Shown here piece by piece: positions 13,855 through 24,961 of a stretch of 64,000 bases of DNA. Source of the DNA: Sinohyriopsis cumingii (Eukaryota > Mollusca > Bivalvia > Unionida > Unionidae); assembly GCA_028554795.2 (NCBI GenBank), contig CM068827.1:76629677-76693676 (forward strand), given 5' to 3'. A model generated the notes under the pieces. It saw nothing but the letters and a program-made list of their open reading frames with translations, had not been told where the DNA came from and did no database searches. Made by a program: the position numbers and the translations under genes. The first letter of the stretch is position 1. Each line of letters starts with the position of its first letter.

Positions 13855-15115
13855 ACTGTCAAATATATAAATCTACCTGACAGGCCCAAATGAAGTCGAG
13901 GCTACTATCCAGGGCATAGAGAGGTGTATTTCCGATGTGAAGTCATGGATGACATGTATATAACAAGCTGCATATGACTGATGTTAAAATTGAAACCATC
14001 CTGATCACCACACAGAAACTTTCTCATTCACATAATTTACCTCCGACAATAAGCATCAGCAATACCAACATTAAATTCACATAGTATGAAACCTAGATGT
14101 CACTACTGACAGCACAAAATCATTACACTACCATATAATGAACATATGCAAGGCTCTATTCAGTTTTCTTTCAGCTGATGCCACTAAATCACTTTTGTTT
14201 TCCTTAGTACTTTCAAGAATGGACTATTGTAATTCATTTCTATATGATTCATCTTAGTATCTACTTCAGAAACTTGAAAAAGTTCAAAACATGGCTCCTT
14301 GGATCATCCTTAGAATACAAAAAAAAAAACTGAGCACACCTCCCACATGCTCTGTAGCCTTCACTGGCATCCCACTCAATCCAGAATAAAAAATAAAATC
14401 TGTTTGCTATGCTTCATTTCATTTACTAGCTTCATCCCAATATACCTATCTGACCTCCCCCATGTGTACTGCAACATCTAGAAACCTAAACTCCTCTTCT
14501 GACACTTGTTGTTGTTGTTATAGGGTTTAATGCCATTTTTCAGCACAAGATAGGCTATACATGGCAGCCAGAATAAATAGTGGAGGAAAAAACTAGAAAA
14601 ACCCTGGAAAGAACCACCAACCCATGAGAAGCTACTGGCAAGCTTTCTCACATATCCACACTGGCCGAACTCGAGACTCAAACCCACACAGACAGAGGTG
14701 AGATGGCAGTGATCCATAACAGTGAGCACTTTAGACCACTCTGCCACTTTAGGGCCCTCCTTCTGACACTTGTATTCTCATTGTTCCCCGTGCTAAAATG
14801 AAGTGATATGGACGATGTTCTTTCGTGTACTAGGGCCCAGCTATGTGAAATGAATTGCCCATAGATCTTAGACACAAGAACACTGTGTTCTCATTCATAT
14901 GTGCTCTTAAAACTCACCTATTTTAGACTACAAGAACAGACTTGAAGACTTAATAATATTTACTTCATTAATTATTGTCAGCATGCTTTTGTTTTGTAAA
15001 TTTATGGTGTTTATTTTGTAACCTGCTTGTTGTTATATATTTATATATGTTATCTAATACTCTAGACCACAAAAATATTAGGCACTGTACTAAGTCCATA
15101 TTATTATTACTATTT
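13855..15115 (+). mobile_element. 5'-truncated LINE tail, split by a SINE
   Basis: Conceptual reading of the plus strand gives degenerate fragments of the LINE reverse transcriptase C-terminal region: a DVKSWM-like stretch near 13930, SRMDYCNSFLY near 14215-14245, then the usual VQN, LNP and YLSDL-type segments, and after the SINE an RAKMKRYG...GPAMWNELP-like stretch and KTHLF near 14920. It ends in a short (ATT)n tail, as CR1/L2/Jockey-like LINEs commonly do. Several frames are used, so it is dead. A SINE at 14509-14759 interrupts it with a 13-bp duplication. Confidence 0.8.
14509..14759 (-). mobile_element. tRNA-derived SINE, family 1, inside a LINE
   Basis: Same family as 11070-11319, in minus orientation, with its GTT-rich tail at the left. 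CTTCTGACACTTG occurs at 14496-14508 and again at 14760-14772, a perfect 13-bp target duplication taken from the LINE remnant. That gives a clear relative age: LINE first, SINE later. Confidence 0.92.
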
Positions 15116-15776
15116 CTTCTAGCCTTCTAAATATGGCTATTGCAGGAATTACCTGAAGACATTATTGAGAGCTGTTAATACATCAACAATAGCTGACATC
15201 ATACCTTTTTATATGATGACGAAAAGAAGAGTTAAGTTTGTAAATGTATCATGTATATTAAGCTGTGTCCACATTCTTCATCTTTTAGGCTTGAAATGAA
15301 AACTACAAACTGATTTTAAAAAATCCGATTTTTTTTATATGGGTATGCTAAAAGGTGAACAAAATATTGACACAAGAGGAACCTTACAAAATCTACACAT
15401 ACCTGGATCTACAAAACTCATTATTTCACATGACCTTTCGTTTCATCATCCTGGTGAAATAGCAAATGACAACAAATTTGAATCAGATGAAGGATATTAT
15501 AGTGTCATGTGAAATAATAAAATTGCTACAGCTGAAATCAAGTATGAGAGGTATTACAATTAATTACAAGTACAAAAGACAGAATCCTCAAAATACATGG
15601 CATTTAAGGTTTAGATATATTTTGGTACATGACATTTAAGACACTATGTACCATACATTTTCACTTATTAGTCCAAATGTTAACTGCACAGACCAAGATC
15701 AACTGTAACATAATGCACCAGCAGATCTTGGTCTGTGCAGTTTGCTAGGAGTAATCAGTAGAACAAAGTTCATCTT

Positions 15777-16265
15777 CAAAAAAGAGCATTAGGGCTAATA
15801 TCAATCCAGAAAGAAAGCAAGGAACATTTAGCTGGTAAGTTAAAAATATTACCTATTAAAGACTGAATCTGTTTGAGAAAAGCCAAATTAATGTACAGTA
15901 TATCCCATAATAGTGCTCCTGAATATTTACAATCACTATTCCAGTATAGGCTACCTGGTAATACTCCCCATCTGCGATCCATGTCTACCAAACATTATAA
16001 AATTCCCAAACCAAATAAGGAGTTATTTAAAAAAAGTTTCCAATACTCTGGAACTCTGCTCTGGAATAGTATTCCAGTTGAGATTAGAAATGCCCACTCT
16101 ATTTCTTTCTTCCAAACCCAAATTCCAGTGGCTTCAGAGATGCAGCTAAAATAAATAAATTCCTTTGCATGAGGGCCTCAAGTGGATTAGTTCTTTGCTA
16201 ATTGTGTTACCCTCTTTAAATAAGGTCATTATTATTATTATTATTATTATTGTTATTATTATTAA
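15777..16265 (+). mobile_element. Second 5'-truncated LINE tail
   Basis: The plus strand from 15873 stays open for 93 codons and reads as a LINE RT C-terminal end: KLMYSISHNSAPEYLQSLF, then LRSMSTKHYKIPKPN, KKSFQYSGTLLWNSIPVEIR and a final FF-type segment. The LWNSIP and P-x-YL motifs are classic for CR1/Jockey-type elements. The (ATT)n run at 16227-16264 is the probable 3' tail. The 5' side fades out near 15777, so most of the element is missing. Confidence 0.8.
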
Positions 16266-16390
16266 AAACAGCATAGACCCTGATCTTCAGGCATACCAAG
16301 ATCTTTGTTGTTTGCAGACTGACTCGACTTTTAAGAGAGTGGATACAGTACCTTGATCCTTTCTAATCAATGGCAGGTTTTTCATCTGTA

Positions 16391-16700
16391 TTGGATGCCT
16401 TTGGTGGCCTAGTGGTTAGAGCATTCACCTTGGATGTGGGACATTGTGGGTTTGAACCCTGGCCAAGGTACACCAAAGACTTATAAAAATGGTACATGCA
16501 GCTGCCTTGCTCGGTGCTCAGCATTAAGAGATTTGTTAGGACTGGTTGACCTGGTGTCAGGATAATGTGACTGGGTGGGACATGATGCTACATGTCTGCA
16601 GCATCATACCCTAGTCCTAAACATCACTATATACTGTCCCACTACAGAGATCATAGTGATATGACTTAAAAATCATTAAAGCTATGTTAAAAATCCAATA
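16391..16700 (+). mobile_element. tRNA-derived SINE, family 2
   Basis: The head carries the A box TGGCCTAGTGGTTAGAGC and B box GGGTTTGAACCC. A body follows with TAAAAATGGTACATGCAGCT, TGCTCGGTGCTCAGCATTAA and TGACTGGGTGGGACATGATG, ending in a region rich in ATGACTTAAAAATC. Related copies occur at 28815-29100 and 41335-41622. It abuts a (CA)n run. Confidence 0.85.
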
Positions 16701-16702
16701 CA

Positions 16703-16705
<3 letters not shown>

Positions 16706-16747
<42 letters not shown>
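16706..16747. repeat. (CA)n microsatellite
   Basis: About 18 CA units with one interruption, between SINE family 2 and the candidate exon. Confidence 0.95.
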
Positions 16748-16748
<1 letters not shown>

Positions 16749-16967
16749 ATCTGTATTGATACTATATCCAGAAAGCAACTGCTTGAATCAGCTGTCATTA
16801 TAGGAGTTACTGATAATCCAAATGCATCAACATCATCTTGCTTGGTCATGTTATCATCTTTCAAAGCGCCATATTCATCTGCCACTGATATATCTAAAGC
16901 AGCATGATCTTCTGGGAGATCTTCTTGCAAAGAACTTCCCAATTTGTCAATGGATGATCTTATGTCA
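16748..16967 (-). CDS. Candidate internal exon, acidic protein
   Basis: On the minus strand a pyrimidine-rich tract ending TTTATTCAAG precedes an open frame of about 73 codons (DIRSSIDKLGSSLQEDLPED, then HAALDISVADEYGALKDDN and further Asp-rich sequence) that ends at ATG followed by GTGTGTGT. The composition (Asp/Glu/Ser-rich, even codon use) looks more coding than its surroundings. I recognise no family. It could be a chance open frame, and the GT-repeat donor is weak evidence. Confidence 0.35.
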
Positions 16968-17535
16968 CTTGAATAAACACAAGAAAGAATGAAGACAACA
17001 AACTTTTAAAAAAATACAATGATTTATTTCCCTGGAAAAATTCTGTAAAAATGAAAAAGAAAACACGAACTTACGGTTTTATAGAATCAAATCCAAAATG
17101 ATCCAAAAATAATCAGAGAATAAAATGTTAGTAGTCCTAATAACAATATGTTCTACTGATTTAACGTTCGAATCCCAACGAAGAATCCAGGATGGAAGAC
17201 GATGACGTATGCTACAATCTGTAATGTTGAAGTCTACAGTTCATTATAGAAATAAAAATTATCACTCCGGTTTCTGATAGCTGAATAAAATTTTATTAAA
17301 AAATGTCCTTGTTCCACAATATTACATGAGCACATGTATTTTCCAGAAAAATAACAGAATTAATCCTTTTGAATCCAAATAATTTGAAATAACTCCAAAC
17401 AGCACAACATACAACAGTTTAACAGCTTAGCTTCTATTGATTAATTCTCCAAAACATGGGTTATATCAGCTTTCTAAAACATAAACAAGGGTCACATGAT
17501 TCTAGAAGTTTATAGAAGCAAGTACTTGTTACAGC

Positions 17536-17730
17536 CAACATTCCCTCTAAACGAATGGTAGATGTGCATGCTATGCGCGCTGCATTGTGCAAGCATTATG
17601 GTGACTTGAGTATCAATGTTGGATTGAATACTTGGTAATTTTGATCTGCTGTGCAGAGAACAATTCAGCTGCGTGGGGATGCCTGAGCAACTGCATGGCC
17701 ACGCGCGCACGCAGCTTAGAGGGAACGTTG
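17536..17730. mobile_element. hAT-like MITE, 195 bp
   Basis: The ends are inverted repeats: CAACATTCCCTCTAA at the left and TTAGAGGGAACGTTG at the right, one mismatch in 15. They are flanked by a perfect 8-bp duplication GTTACAGC (17528-17535 and 17731-17738), the hAT signature. The interior is GC-rich with CGCGCG runs and has no transposase, so it is non-autonomous. Confidence 0.9.
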
Positions 17731-17739
17731 GTTACAGCT

Positions 17740-18890
17740 CATGTTTACCCAGTATGACCCTGACGAAAACCAATCATTTGTACTCTAAGAAATAAAAAAT
17801 AAAAGAAAATTTTATATCTTAAAGACAAGGTCCCATCATGACCTTGGAAACAACCAATCATTTTAAAATAAAATAGAGCTTGTTTACGAAGGTTGCAACA
17901 AATTCTGAAACAAGGTCAGGATTTGGATCAACACCTGTTGTTTATATTGTAACAATCAAGGTCAAACTATTTTCTAAAAAAAAGTATCATCTCTATTGAA
18001 TAAATTTACATAACAATATCATGTAATGAAAAATAATTTTTTTTTAAAACTGACAAACAATTAAATTGAAATAAATATATATTAAATCAGATATAATTAA
18101 ATCAAATATACATAACAATGATGTCCCCAGAACATCAATTCTTAAGAAGACGTCATCATGCAACACATAATATTGTTCATTAATGATGTTCTAAAACATT
18201 ATTACTCTCAGTTTCATAATTTTTTTTCTATGGAATTGCCCAATTCAGTGTTACATGACAATTCATTTGATGATTTACTTCAAGCAATTTATAAATAATA
18301 CTTATACTATTTAATAGCCATCTGTTTACTTTTACTGCTAGATATAAGTGGTTTTAAGGCAAACAAAATCCTCACTGCATGAGCCACTTCTAGTATAGCT
18401 AATCTATCACTGGACATGATTTTTCTACATAAATTCTACAACTAGACAGTAAATGGGACCCAATTCACACAACAGTTGCTATCATTTAGATTGATACTCA
18501 TGCACATCACATCTCAGTCAGGTTAATTTTATCATTTTAGTCCAGCAAAATACCCTCGTCCCATTTTGTCATCTCAGGCAAAATCACTGCTGTGCCACTC
18601 TCTGTAAATGCTATCACATGCTGTTAACTCTGATCTTTTCACACCAGAGACTCTTCCCTCCCTGGAAGTAATGAAGAAATGAAATATAGTTACCAAACCT
18701 CAGTCTTCTCCTTTATGCAAGAAGGTTTTTTGCTATGCTTTCCTTCATTCTTCAAATTTGTTGCATGGACGATGAATAAAAGTATTTTATTTAAAAGTGG
18801 TATACTTATTAAAAAAAGCATATACCAGTAGAAAGTATTGGACTTGGATTTATATGCTAAAAACAAATGAGAACAGAATATGGACAAAAG
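17740..18890. other. AT-rich spacer, nothing recognised
   Basis: I see no gene here. The stretch holds short poly-A/T runs and no clear repeat unit. Confidence 0.5.
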
Positions 18891-18896
18891 CTTAGA

Positions 18897-18973
18897 GTAT
18901 GTATGTATGTATGTATGTATGTATGTATGTATGTATGTATGTATGTATGTACGTACGTACATATGTATGTATG
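18897..18973. repeat. (GTAT)n microsatellite
   Basis: About 15 GTAT units grading into GTAC, next to the LINE tail. Confidence 0.95.
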
Positions 18974-19004
18974 ACTGACTGACTGACTGACTGACTGACT
19001 GACT

Positions 19005-19746
19005 TTATTTCCTCTTTAAAAAGAGATTACATCAGAATAAACAAATTCATGATAATACAAGATCATAAAATAAATCAGAAAATTGACAAAAATACAATAG
19101 TAATACTGTGTCAGCTACCGTATTGACAAAACGAAATATCTCACTGCTTGCAATTATGCAAATCTGCAGTCATTTGGCGGAGCAAGGTACTAATCTTTTA
19201 ACAGTTGCTTGATGATGATAATATTTCGAAAAGTTAATACGTCTATAGTGTTATGTGCTTAACATTAAGTTCGAGATAGTAACGAAAATGAAATGAAAAA
19301 CTTTTAACAGTGTAATTCTATATGTAGTTTTTTTTTTTATATGACGCATGTATTTATGCATATATATACTTGTTTGCGCGTATGCGTGCGTGCATGCATT
19401 TATCTGTGACTGACTGTCTAAATGACTTAGTTACCTCTACAGCAAAGAGTATATCAGGTTGCTAAGATACATGTTATACATATCATAGAATTATGAGACA
19501 CATCATAGACGAGAACGCAAGCATGATATATACATCGTCAGCTAATGTGTTTACAAAATGAGATATATAAATACAGAAAACCATATAGAAATCTCTTGGA
19601 AATAAACATAAACAAATACATAAACAAATACATAAACACACACACAAACACCTGTCATACAACAAAATTTGCGGATTTGACAAGAAGACTTTGGCCTTTA
19701 ATTATTAATATTTAATGTTAATTTACTACTTACTTTTAATATCATG
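19005..19746 (-). other. LINE 3' UTR
   Basis: Non-coding sequence between the ORF2 stop and the microsatellite tail, with an AATAAA-like hexamer at its end. It contains a short GT-rich tract near 19370 and a TAAACA-rich segment near 19610-19650. No gene is seen. Confidence 0.7.
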
Positions 19747-22700
19747 TTAGGGCATGTTAGTTGATAGTAGGGCACACATTTTATTGTAGAATGAAGCTAT
19801 GCTGTTTGCAGTCACCAACATGAGCGTATCTGATACGTCATCGTCAATAGACGACATGCAGTCAACCCTGCTTCCAAGAAGTGTCTCCAACAATATATCG
19901 TCTTCTTGATTGAATAAGTTAACCCCGTCTCTCACTTCTAAAGAGTCAATCACTCTCTCAAAGAAAACGTTTCGTTCCTCAAGCAGCATTTCGCAACCTA
20001 AAATAAGATGTTTCGCTCTGTCGTCAGTCTCTTTTCCACAGAGTTTGCATACCATAACTTTACCAAAAGGCATGATATATAGTTTCATTACTTCAGAGAG
20101 AGGCCATAACATGGATGGAAATTTACGCCCAAGAAACCATATATTACTTGGTTTTAAGTCCAAATGAATGTTTCTGAAGTGAATTAAATCATCCCTTAGT
20201 TCCATATTTGCTCTCCAGGTAGTTTCTTCATGGTTTTGGATAATATCAATAATATGTCGATTCCAGATGAGTTTTTCTTCAGTTTGTACTCTTTCTGCAT
20301 AGTCTAAAAGAACACTTCCCATACCATATTTCTTAGTTATTTTGTCAATATCAGGTATAAGTCCCGTCTGTTTTAGCGGGTTGTTCAGATACTGACATAG
20401 GCGCATAATGAAAATCTTTTTCCAGATAAAGGTCCAATCGCCCTTACACAATCGGTTGAAAAAGAGCAATTTCATCCTATCTATGTATGCTTCCATTGAG
20501 CAGAGTCCTAAGGTACTACTCGTTGCCTCCGTAGGCGAATATTTATCGAAAGCTTGCATACGTCGCGCTGCATATCTCTGGCATAACTCAAGTTCTTCTA
20601 TATTTGAGTTTGTGATACCTGACCATAGTTCACATCCATATAGGACCGAGGGTAGAATAATTCTTTTCCAAATCTTCAGACTTGTTAGAGGGTTCATTCC
20701 TCCATCTCTGATACCAATAAAATATAAAGAGTTTAACAAGTGTTTGCCTTTATCACATGCTTCCTTTATCGCGTCGTTTGGTTTTAAGTTGTATTTTAGA
20801 GGTATGCCGGCATACTTCTTACTTTTGACGGCCGGAATTGGAGATTTGTCGAGCATAAAAGAAGGTATACCAGTCGTTCTTTTGTTAGTAAACAAGATGG
20901 TGCAACTTTTATCTGCATTATATCTTAATCTCCACCTTTTCGCATAGTCGGAAATTGTATCAAGCAGCTGTTGCATTGAATGATGCGAGTTAGACATTAG
21001 AGTTGTGTCATCTGCTAATAAGACACAAGGCAGGTGGAGATCAACAAGATTTAGACCTCGCAAAGTGTGATCTAATTCCGTGATCAAATCATCTATCATT
21101 ACAAGAAAGAACCAGGCAGACAAGATACGGCCCTGTCCTACACCCTGCCTAATATCGAAGCGTTTGGACAGCTTGCCCGCATATAAAACAGAGCTTGTTA
21201 CTCTCTCAAACGAATCTTTCATGATGCGCCAGGTCTTCCCTTTGATGCCAAGTCTGTACAACTTGTAGAATAACCCGTTATGCCAAACTGTGTTGAAGGC
21301 TTTAGCATTATCAAGAAATGTAGCATAGACAGGAGTATTTTTTTCCAAATAGTAGCATATAGATTCTTTGATACAGAACGCTGCAGTGATACTACCGCAA
21401 TTATTTCTAAAACCCTGTTGCAACGAATTTGGAAAAGAAATCTGCTTAGAAAATATAAGTAGTCTACTATATATAATTTGTTCTAGAACTTTCTGAAGCA
21501 CTGGAATTATAGTTATATCGCGGTAATTATTCATATCTAATTTGTTCTTTCCCCCTCCTTTGAATACTGGTATAACCAAACCTTGTTTAAAGTGGTACTT
21601 CTCGGCCTCGTACACTTTTGTGAATATAATTTCAAGTAATTGTACACTGCTTGGAGGGTCCGCAAACAGTAAATGCTCAGCAACAATACCGTCGTGGCCA
21701 CATGCCTTATCTTTATTGAGAGAGCTAATTGCACTACTGATTTCGTCTCTAGTGGGGATTTTATCAACAAGTTCATCAAAGTGTGAATAGGTTTCTTTAG
21801 TTTGTTTTCTGACCTCTGCTAAGACCATCTGGTAATGATTTTCATCGTACAGATAAGTATTGTCAGGCAGTGATAAACTGGAGAAATGATTTGCCCATAA
21901 CTCTCTAACAGAGTCGTGATCGCGTACAATTTTTCCGTTTGATTCGATTTCGTGAATGTAATCGCGTTTATTTCTTTTATTCCGTATAAACTTATAGAAA
22001 GTAGAAATATCGAGCTCTGCAGCCTTTTCAAGCTCACTAAATTGTTCTCTATCATATATTTCTTTAGCTTTCAATAATTCTTTTGCAAACAATTTCTTCG
22101 CTTTCTTATAGTTCGCATATGATATATATTCCCAGCCTCTTGGCCTACCATTAGAAATCCATACCCTGCGTTTCAGCCGCATTTCCGTGTGAAACTTTTT
22201 TACGTTTAATAGTTTCCAATAGGGGTTAGCGTATGGGCAAAACTTCTTTATGGGGAGAAACCTAGAAGCTGCTTCATGTAAAATCTTTACTGTGTCTTGA
22301 ATAATAATTTCAATGTCGACATTCGTCGCTAGTTCTGCTTTATGCATTTGCGCTAACAATTCATTGCGTGTTGCTTCCTTATATCTATTTATTTGTTCTG
22401 CTGAGGCTTTCTTCCAATTTATGGAATGAATGATATGCTCGTCAGCCATTGTTGCCTTATGTACTAAAGGTGTGACCAACTCTATTTTTACAGGAAGATG
22501 ATCTGAAATGTTCAAAGGATGATCATCTATTATTTCTGCCTTAACCACTAAATCGAATTTACTTTTTTGCAATAGTATATGGTCTATCAAAGATTTTGAT
22601 TTGCCATCGGTTGAGAAAAAAGTAAAATCTGGTCCTTCACAAACTGATTGACTATTAACAGATATTAAATGTCTATCGCTCAGAAACTTTTCCAGAATAG

Positions 22701-23304
22701 TGCCTCTAGCGTTTGACGTTAAACAATTTGCTTTGGAGCTAAACAGTGAACTTAGCTGACCATTGAAGTCTCCGGCAAGTACGGGAATGCCTTCTTTGCA
22801 GAAAATATCAAACTGATCCTTTAGTTCTTCTATTGTTTCGGAGTAACTTGCAATAGGAAAATTAGTTGATGGCAAAAGTGCCCCGAATATAAAATATTTA
22901 AGTCTATCATTACATTTTACCTCTATCCCTAAAACTCTGTCACTGCCAGCGCTCGACAAGGGATTAACGCGGAGTGATTTCCTATAAAGGATTGCTATTC
23001 CCCCGAACCACGTATGCCTTAGCCTTTCTTCGAAATTTACTGCTAGTCTTTTGTCAGAGCGTGCGAATGATTTAAAATCTGGATGTATATTATCAAGGAA
23101 ATTGAGCTGCTCCGGGAGAAGCCAATGCTCAGTAAGTACAGCAACATCTACCTCATTTAGCAAAGAATACAAGTAAGGTGACCCGTACATGACTCCTTTT
23201 ACGTTCCACGTCAACAAACGAAATGTATGACTAGACATTAGTTGACTTAACGAAAAATAGATTTTCAACACAAGTATTGCAAAGACTATATAGCAATTTA
23301 CCAT
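19747..23304 (-). CDS. LINE ORF2: endonuclease and reverse transcriptase
   Basis: This 1185-residue protein would nick target DNA and copy the element RNA there. The APE-type endonuclease covers about 30-275: TWNVKG (32-37), TEH (58-60), AGDFNG (177-182) and SDHLP (267-271). A linker contains a GRPRG motif (387-391). The reverse transcriptase spans about 560-830, with catalytic FLDNAKAF (663-670) and LADD (763-766). Near the C-terminus a Cys/His cluster (C1086, C1089, H1099, C1104) looks like a zinc knuckle. The frame is open throughout. Two starts are possible, the first Met or the Met of MSSHTFRLL at residue 23; the latter lies directly before the endonuclease. The clade is probably CR1/L2/Jockey-like but was not settled by eye. 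Confidence 0.93.
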   Translation of the reverse strand: MVNCYIVFAILVLKIYFSLSQLMSSHTFRLLTWNVKGVMYGSPYLYSLLNEVDVAVLTEHWLLPEQLNFLDNIHPDFKSFARSDKRLAVNFEERLRHTWFGGIAILYRKSLRVNPLSSAGSDRVLGIEVKCNDRLKYFIFGALLPSTNFPIASYSETIEELKDQFDIFCKEGIPVLAGDFNGQLSSLFSSKANCLTSNARGTILEKFLSDRHLISVNSQSVCEGPDFTFFSTDGKSKSLIDHILLQKSKFDLVVKAEIIDDHPLNISDHLPVKIELVTPLVHKATMADEHIIHSINWKKASAEQINRYKEATRNELLAQMHKAELATNVDIEIIIQDTVKILHEAASRFLPIKKFCPYANPYWKLLNVKKFHTEMRLKRRVWISNGRPRGWEYISYANYKKAKKLFAKELLKAKEIYDREQFSELEKAAELDISTFYKFIRNKRNKRDYIHEIESNGKIVRDHDSVRELWANHFSSLSLPDNTYLYDENHYQMVLAEVRKQTKETYSHFDELVDKIPTRDEISSAISSLNKDKACGHDGIVAEHLLFADPPSSVQLLEIIFTKVYEAEKYHFKQGLVIPVFKGGGKNKLDMNNYRDITIIPVLQKVLEQIIYSRLLIFSKQISFPNSLQQGFRNNCGSITAAFCIKESICYYLEKNTPVYATFLDNAKAFNTVWHNGLFYKLYRLGIKGKTWRIMKDSFERVTSSVLYAGKLSKRFDIRQGVGQGRILSAWFFLVMIDDLITELDHTLRGLNLVDLHLPCVLLADDTTLMSNSHHSMQQLLDTISDYAKRWRLRYNADKSCTILFTNKRTTGIPSFMLDKSPIPAVKSKKYAGIPLKYNLKPNDAIKEACDKGKHLLNSLYFIGIRDGGMNPLTSLKIWKRIILPSVLYGCELWSGITNSNIEELELCQRYAARRMQAFDKYSPTEATSSTLGLCSMEAYIDRMKLLFFNRLCKGDWTFIWKKIFIMRLCQYLNNPLKQTGLIPDIDKITKKYGMGSVLLDYAERVQTEEKLIWNRHIIDIIQNHEETTWRANMELRDDLIHFRNIHLDLKPSNIWFLGRKFPSMLWPLSEVMKLYIMPFGKVMVCKLCGKETDDRAKHLILGCEMLLEERNVFFERVIDSLEVRDGVNLFNQEDDILLETLLGSRVDCMSSIDDDVSDTLMLVTANSIASFYNKMCALLSTNMP

Positions 23305-23335
23305 AATATATGTATTTTACTTACTATTCCTTTAT

Positions 23336-24961
23336 TTATTTACGCCAGTACTGCTGGGTGTCCTTATCACCATAATCCTCATACCATTCTCTTGCCCATA
23401 CAAAATTTGGCCAAAAACCTTCCTCTAAAACTTTCTCAAAGTCTAACTTATCTACCGTGATTAAAACAGTAAAGGTGTCCTTTCCTCCTTTTACTCGCCA
23501 ATGCTTTAATATTTGAGAGTCAATTACTTCTACCCCTTTAATTTTAGCGTGTTTTTTAATACAGGTTCTTATCTCCTCTCTTGTTCTATCAACTGGTATT
23601 CTTGACATTAGAACTCGACGTTCATAAGAGTCCCTCATTCGTTTATGTGGTCTGTAGATTCTGTTGGTTGTGATAACTTCAATCGGTTTGTTTACTTCAT
23701 CAGTGTCCTTCAATGAGGTGCCCGGATTGTTTGCTAGTGGTGACCTTCTCTCCCTATCGTTGTTCCTTGTGTGTACTCGTGCCGAGTATTTCTGATCTTG
23801 GTGATAATCACGTACACCGTTATCTTTAACTAATGTAGGTTCTTCGTTGGAGGTATTGAGTATGGTGGACAGTGTCAACGTCACTCCTTCCCTTGAGTCA
23901 GTTGACTTGGCCGTATATTCAGTTTGATCCGATAAATGCTTCCGCCGTTTGATATAATCAGAGTCCAGAGCATTTATCACTTTAGCCCTCTTTTCCGTTT
24001 GTGTTTCATTTGAATGATTGCCCATACGCACTATATCAGCTAGTAATGTCTGAGTTTCTGCCTCACATTTTGAAGTTACATTTTCTTTAGCCTTGTTATA
24101 TACTTTATCACCGAGCAATTGGTGTAGAAACAGCTGGTGAGCATTTATAGTTTCCAGTTGGTTATTCTTCTCCCTGAGTGAGATTCTCAAGGCCAGGTTG
24201 TCTTGTGATAGCTTCTTCTCTTCCTCTTTGCATCTTCCTAATTCTGATTGTAACCTAGTCGAGTTAACATCTCTACTGAGCAGTTCTTTACGTATCTTGT
24301 CAAGCTCAGTTTTCAATTCATTTCTAATGTCATCTTTCATTTGTTGAATACTGCTTTGTATAAAATGTTTTAGGTCTATTATCTTGTATAAGTTCTCTGT
24401 TGTTATTGAACTGTCATTTTTATCATTTGATAGTGAAGATACTGAATTGTGATCTGATAACGTTATCACCTGTTCTGGTTTTGGTTCAGATCGCTGAGAC
24501 TGTTTGTTAGATCTTTTTCTTTTAGATGCTTGACTCACGCATGTACTGTTATCAATCGTGCCCGTGCTCGGCTTCTGTCTCGACGCAAGGCTTTTCACTT
24601 CAGATAAGTTGTTATCTCCTGTTAAGAAATGGTATAGAATAAATATATCCTCAGCTAATCTCTCCTCTAGAGGAGCACTATCACATCTTACTGTTCTCTC
24701 AACTATACGAGTCACAGGGTAATTGACATTTTCCAATTTAGCCAGGTCGTGAAGTGATAGTCTTATATCTTTTAAACTCTGTACATCCAATTCCAAACAC
24801 ATCTTCTTTTTAAATTCATCTCTGTCCAGAGTTCCAAATTTCGAATCAATTTGAAGGTATATATTTTTTTCGGTCTGGGTTGCTATTAAGTCTTCTTCTA
24901 AGCCGGACCTTTCATCACCACTGTAACGCTCATCTATTTCTAGGTTGTCATTCATGTTCAA
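23336..24961 (-). CDS. LINE ORF1: coiled-coil nucleic-acid-binding protein
   Basis: A 541-residue, highly charged protein directly upstream of ORF2 in the same orientation. Residues about 188-285 are heptad-like and Lys/Glu/Leu-rich, suggesting a coiled coil for trimer or dimer formation. A basic Lys/Arg-rich segment (KRKRSNKQSQR) near 147-157 may bind RNA or be a nuclear signal. The last ~95 residues, with MSRIPVDRTREEIRTCIK, KHWRVKGGKDTFTVLI and FVWAREWYED, look like a compact alpha/beta (RRM-like) RNA-binding domain. That fits the usual ORF1 role as RNA chaperone in the retrotransposition particle. The fold assignment is an inference. Confidence 0.85.
   Translation of the reverse strand: MNMNDNLEIDERYSGDERSGLEEDLIATQTEKNIYLQIDSKFGTLDRDEFKKKMCLELDVQSLKDIRLSLHDLAKLENVNYPVTRIVERTVRCDSAPLEERLAEDIFILYHFLTGDNNLSEVKSLASRQKPSTGTIDNSTCVSQASKRKRSNKQSQRSEPKPEQVITLSDHNSVSSLSNDKNDSSITTENLYKIIDLKHFIQSSIQQMKDDIRNELKTELDKIRKELLSRDVNSTRLQSELGRCKEEEKKLSQDNLALRISLREKNNQLETINAHQLFLHQLLGDKVYNKAKENVTSKCEAETQTLLADIVRMGNHSNETQTEKRAKVINALDSDYIKRRKHLSDQTEYTAKSTDSREGVTLTLSTILNTSNEEPTLVKDNGVRDYHQDQKYSARVHTRNNDRERRSPLANNPGTSLKDTDEVNKPIEVITTNRIYRPHKRMRDSYERRVLMSRIPVDRTREEIRTCIKKHAKIKGVEVIDSQILKHWRVKGGKDTFTVLITVDKLDFEKVLEEGFWPNFVWAREWYEDYGDKDTQQYWRK

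Noticed and set aside
17510-17710. 66-codon minus-strand frame
   Set aside because: It lies almost wholly inside the hAT-like MITE.
19910-22055. Plus- and minus-strand frames inside the LINE, such as 20408-20947
   Set aside because: They are shadows of ORF2, whose reading carries all catalytic motifs.
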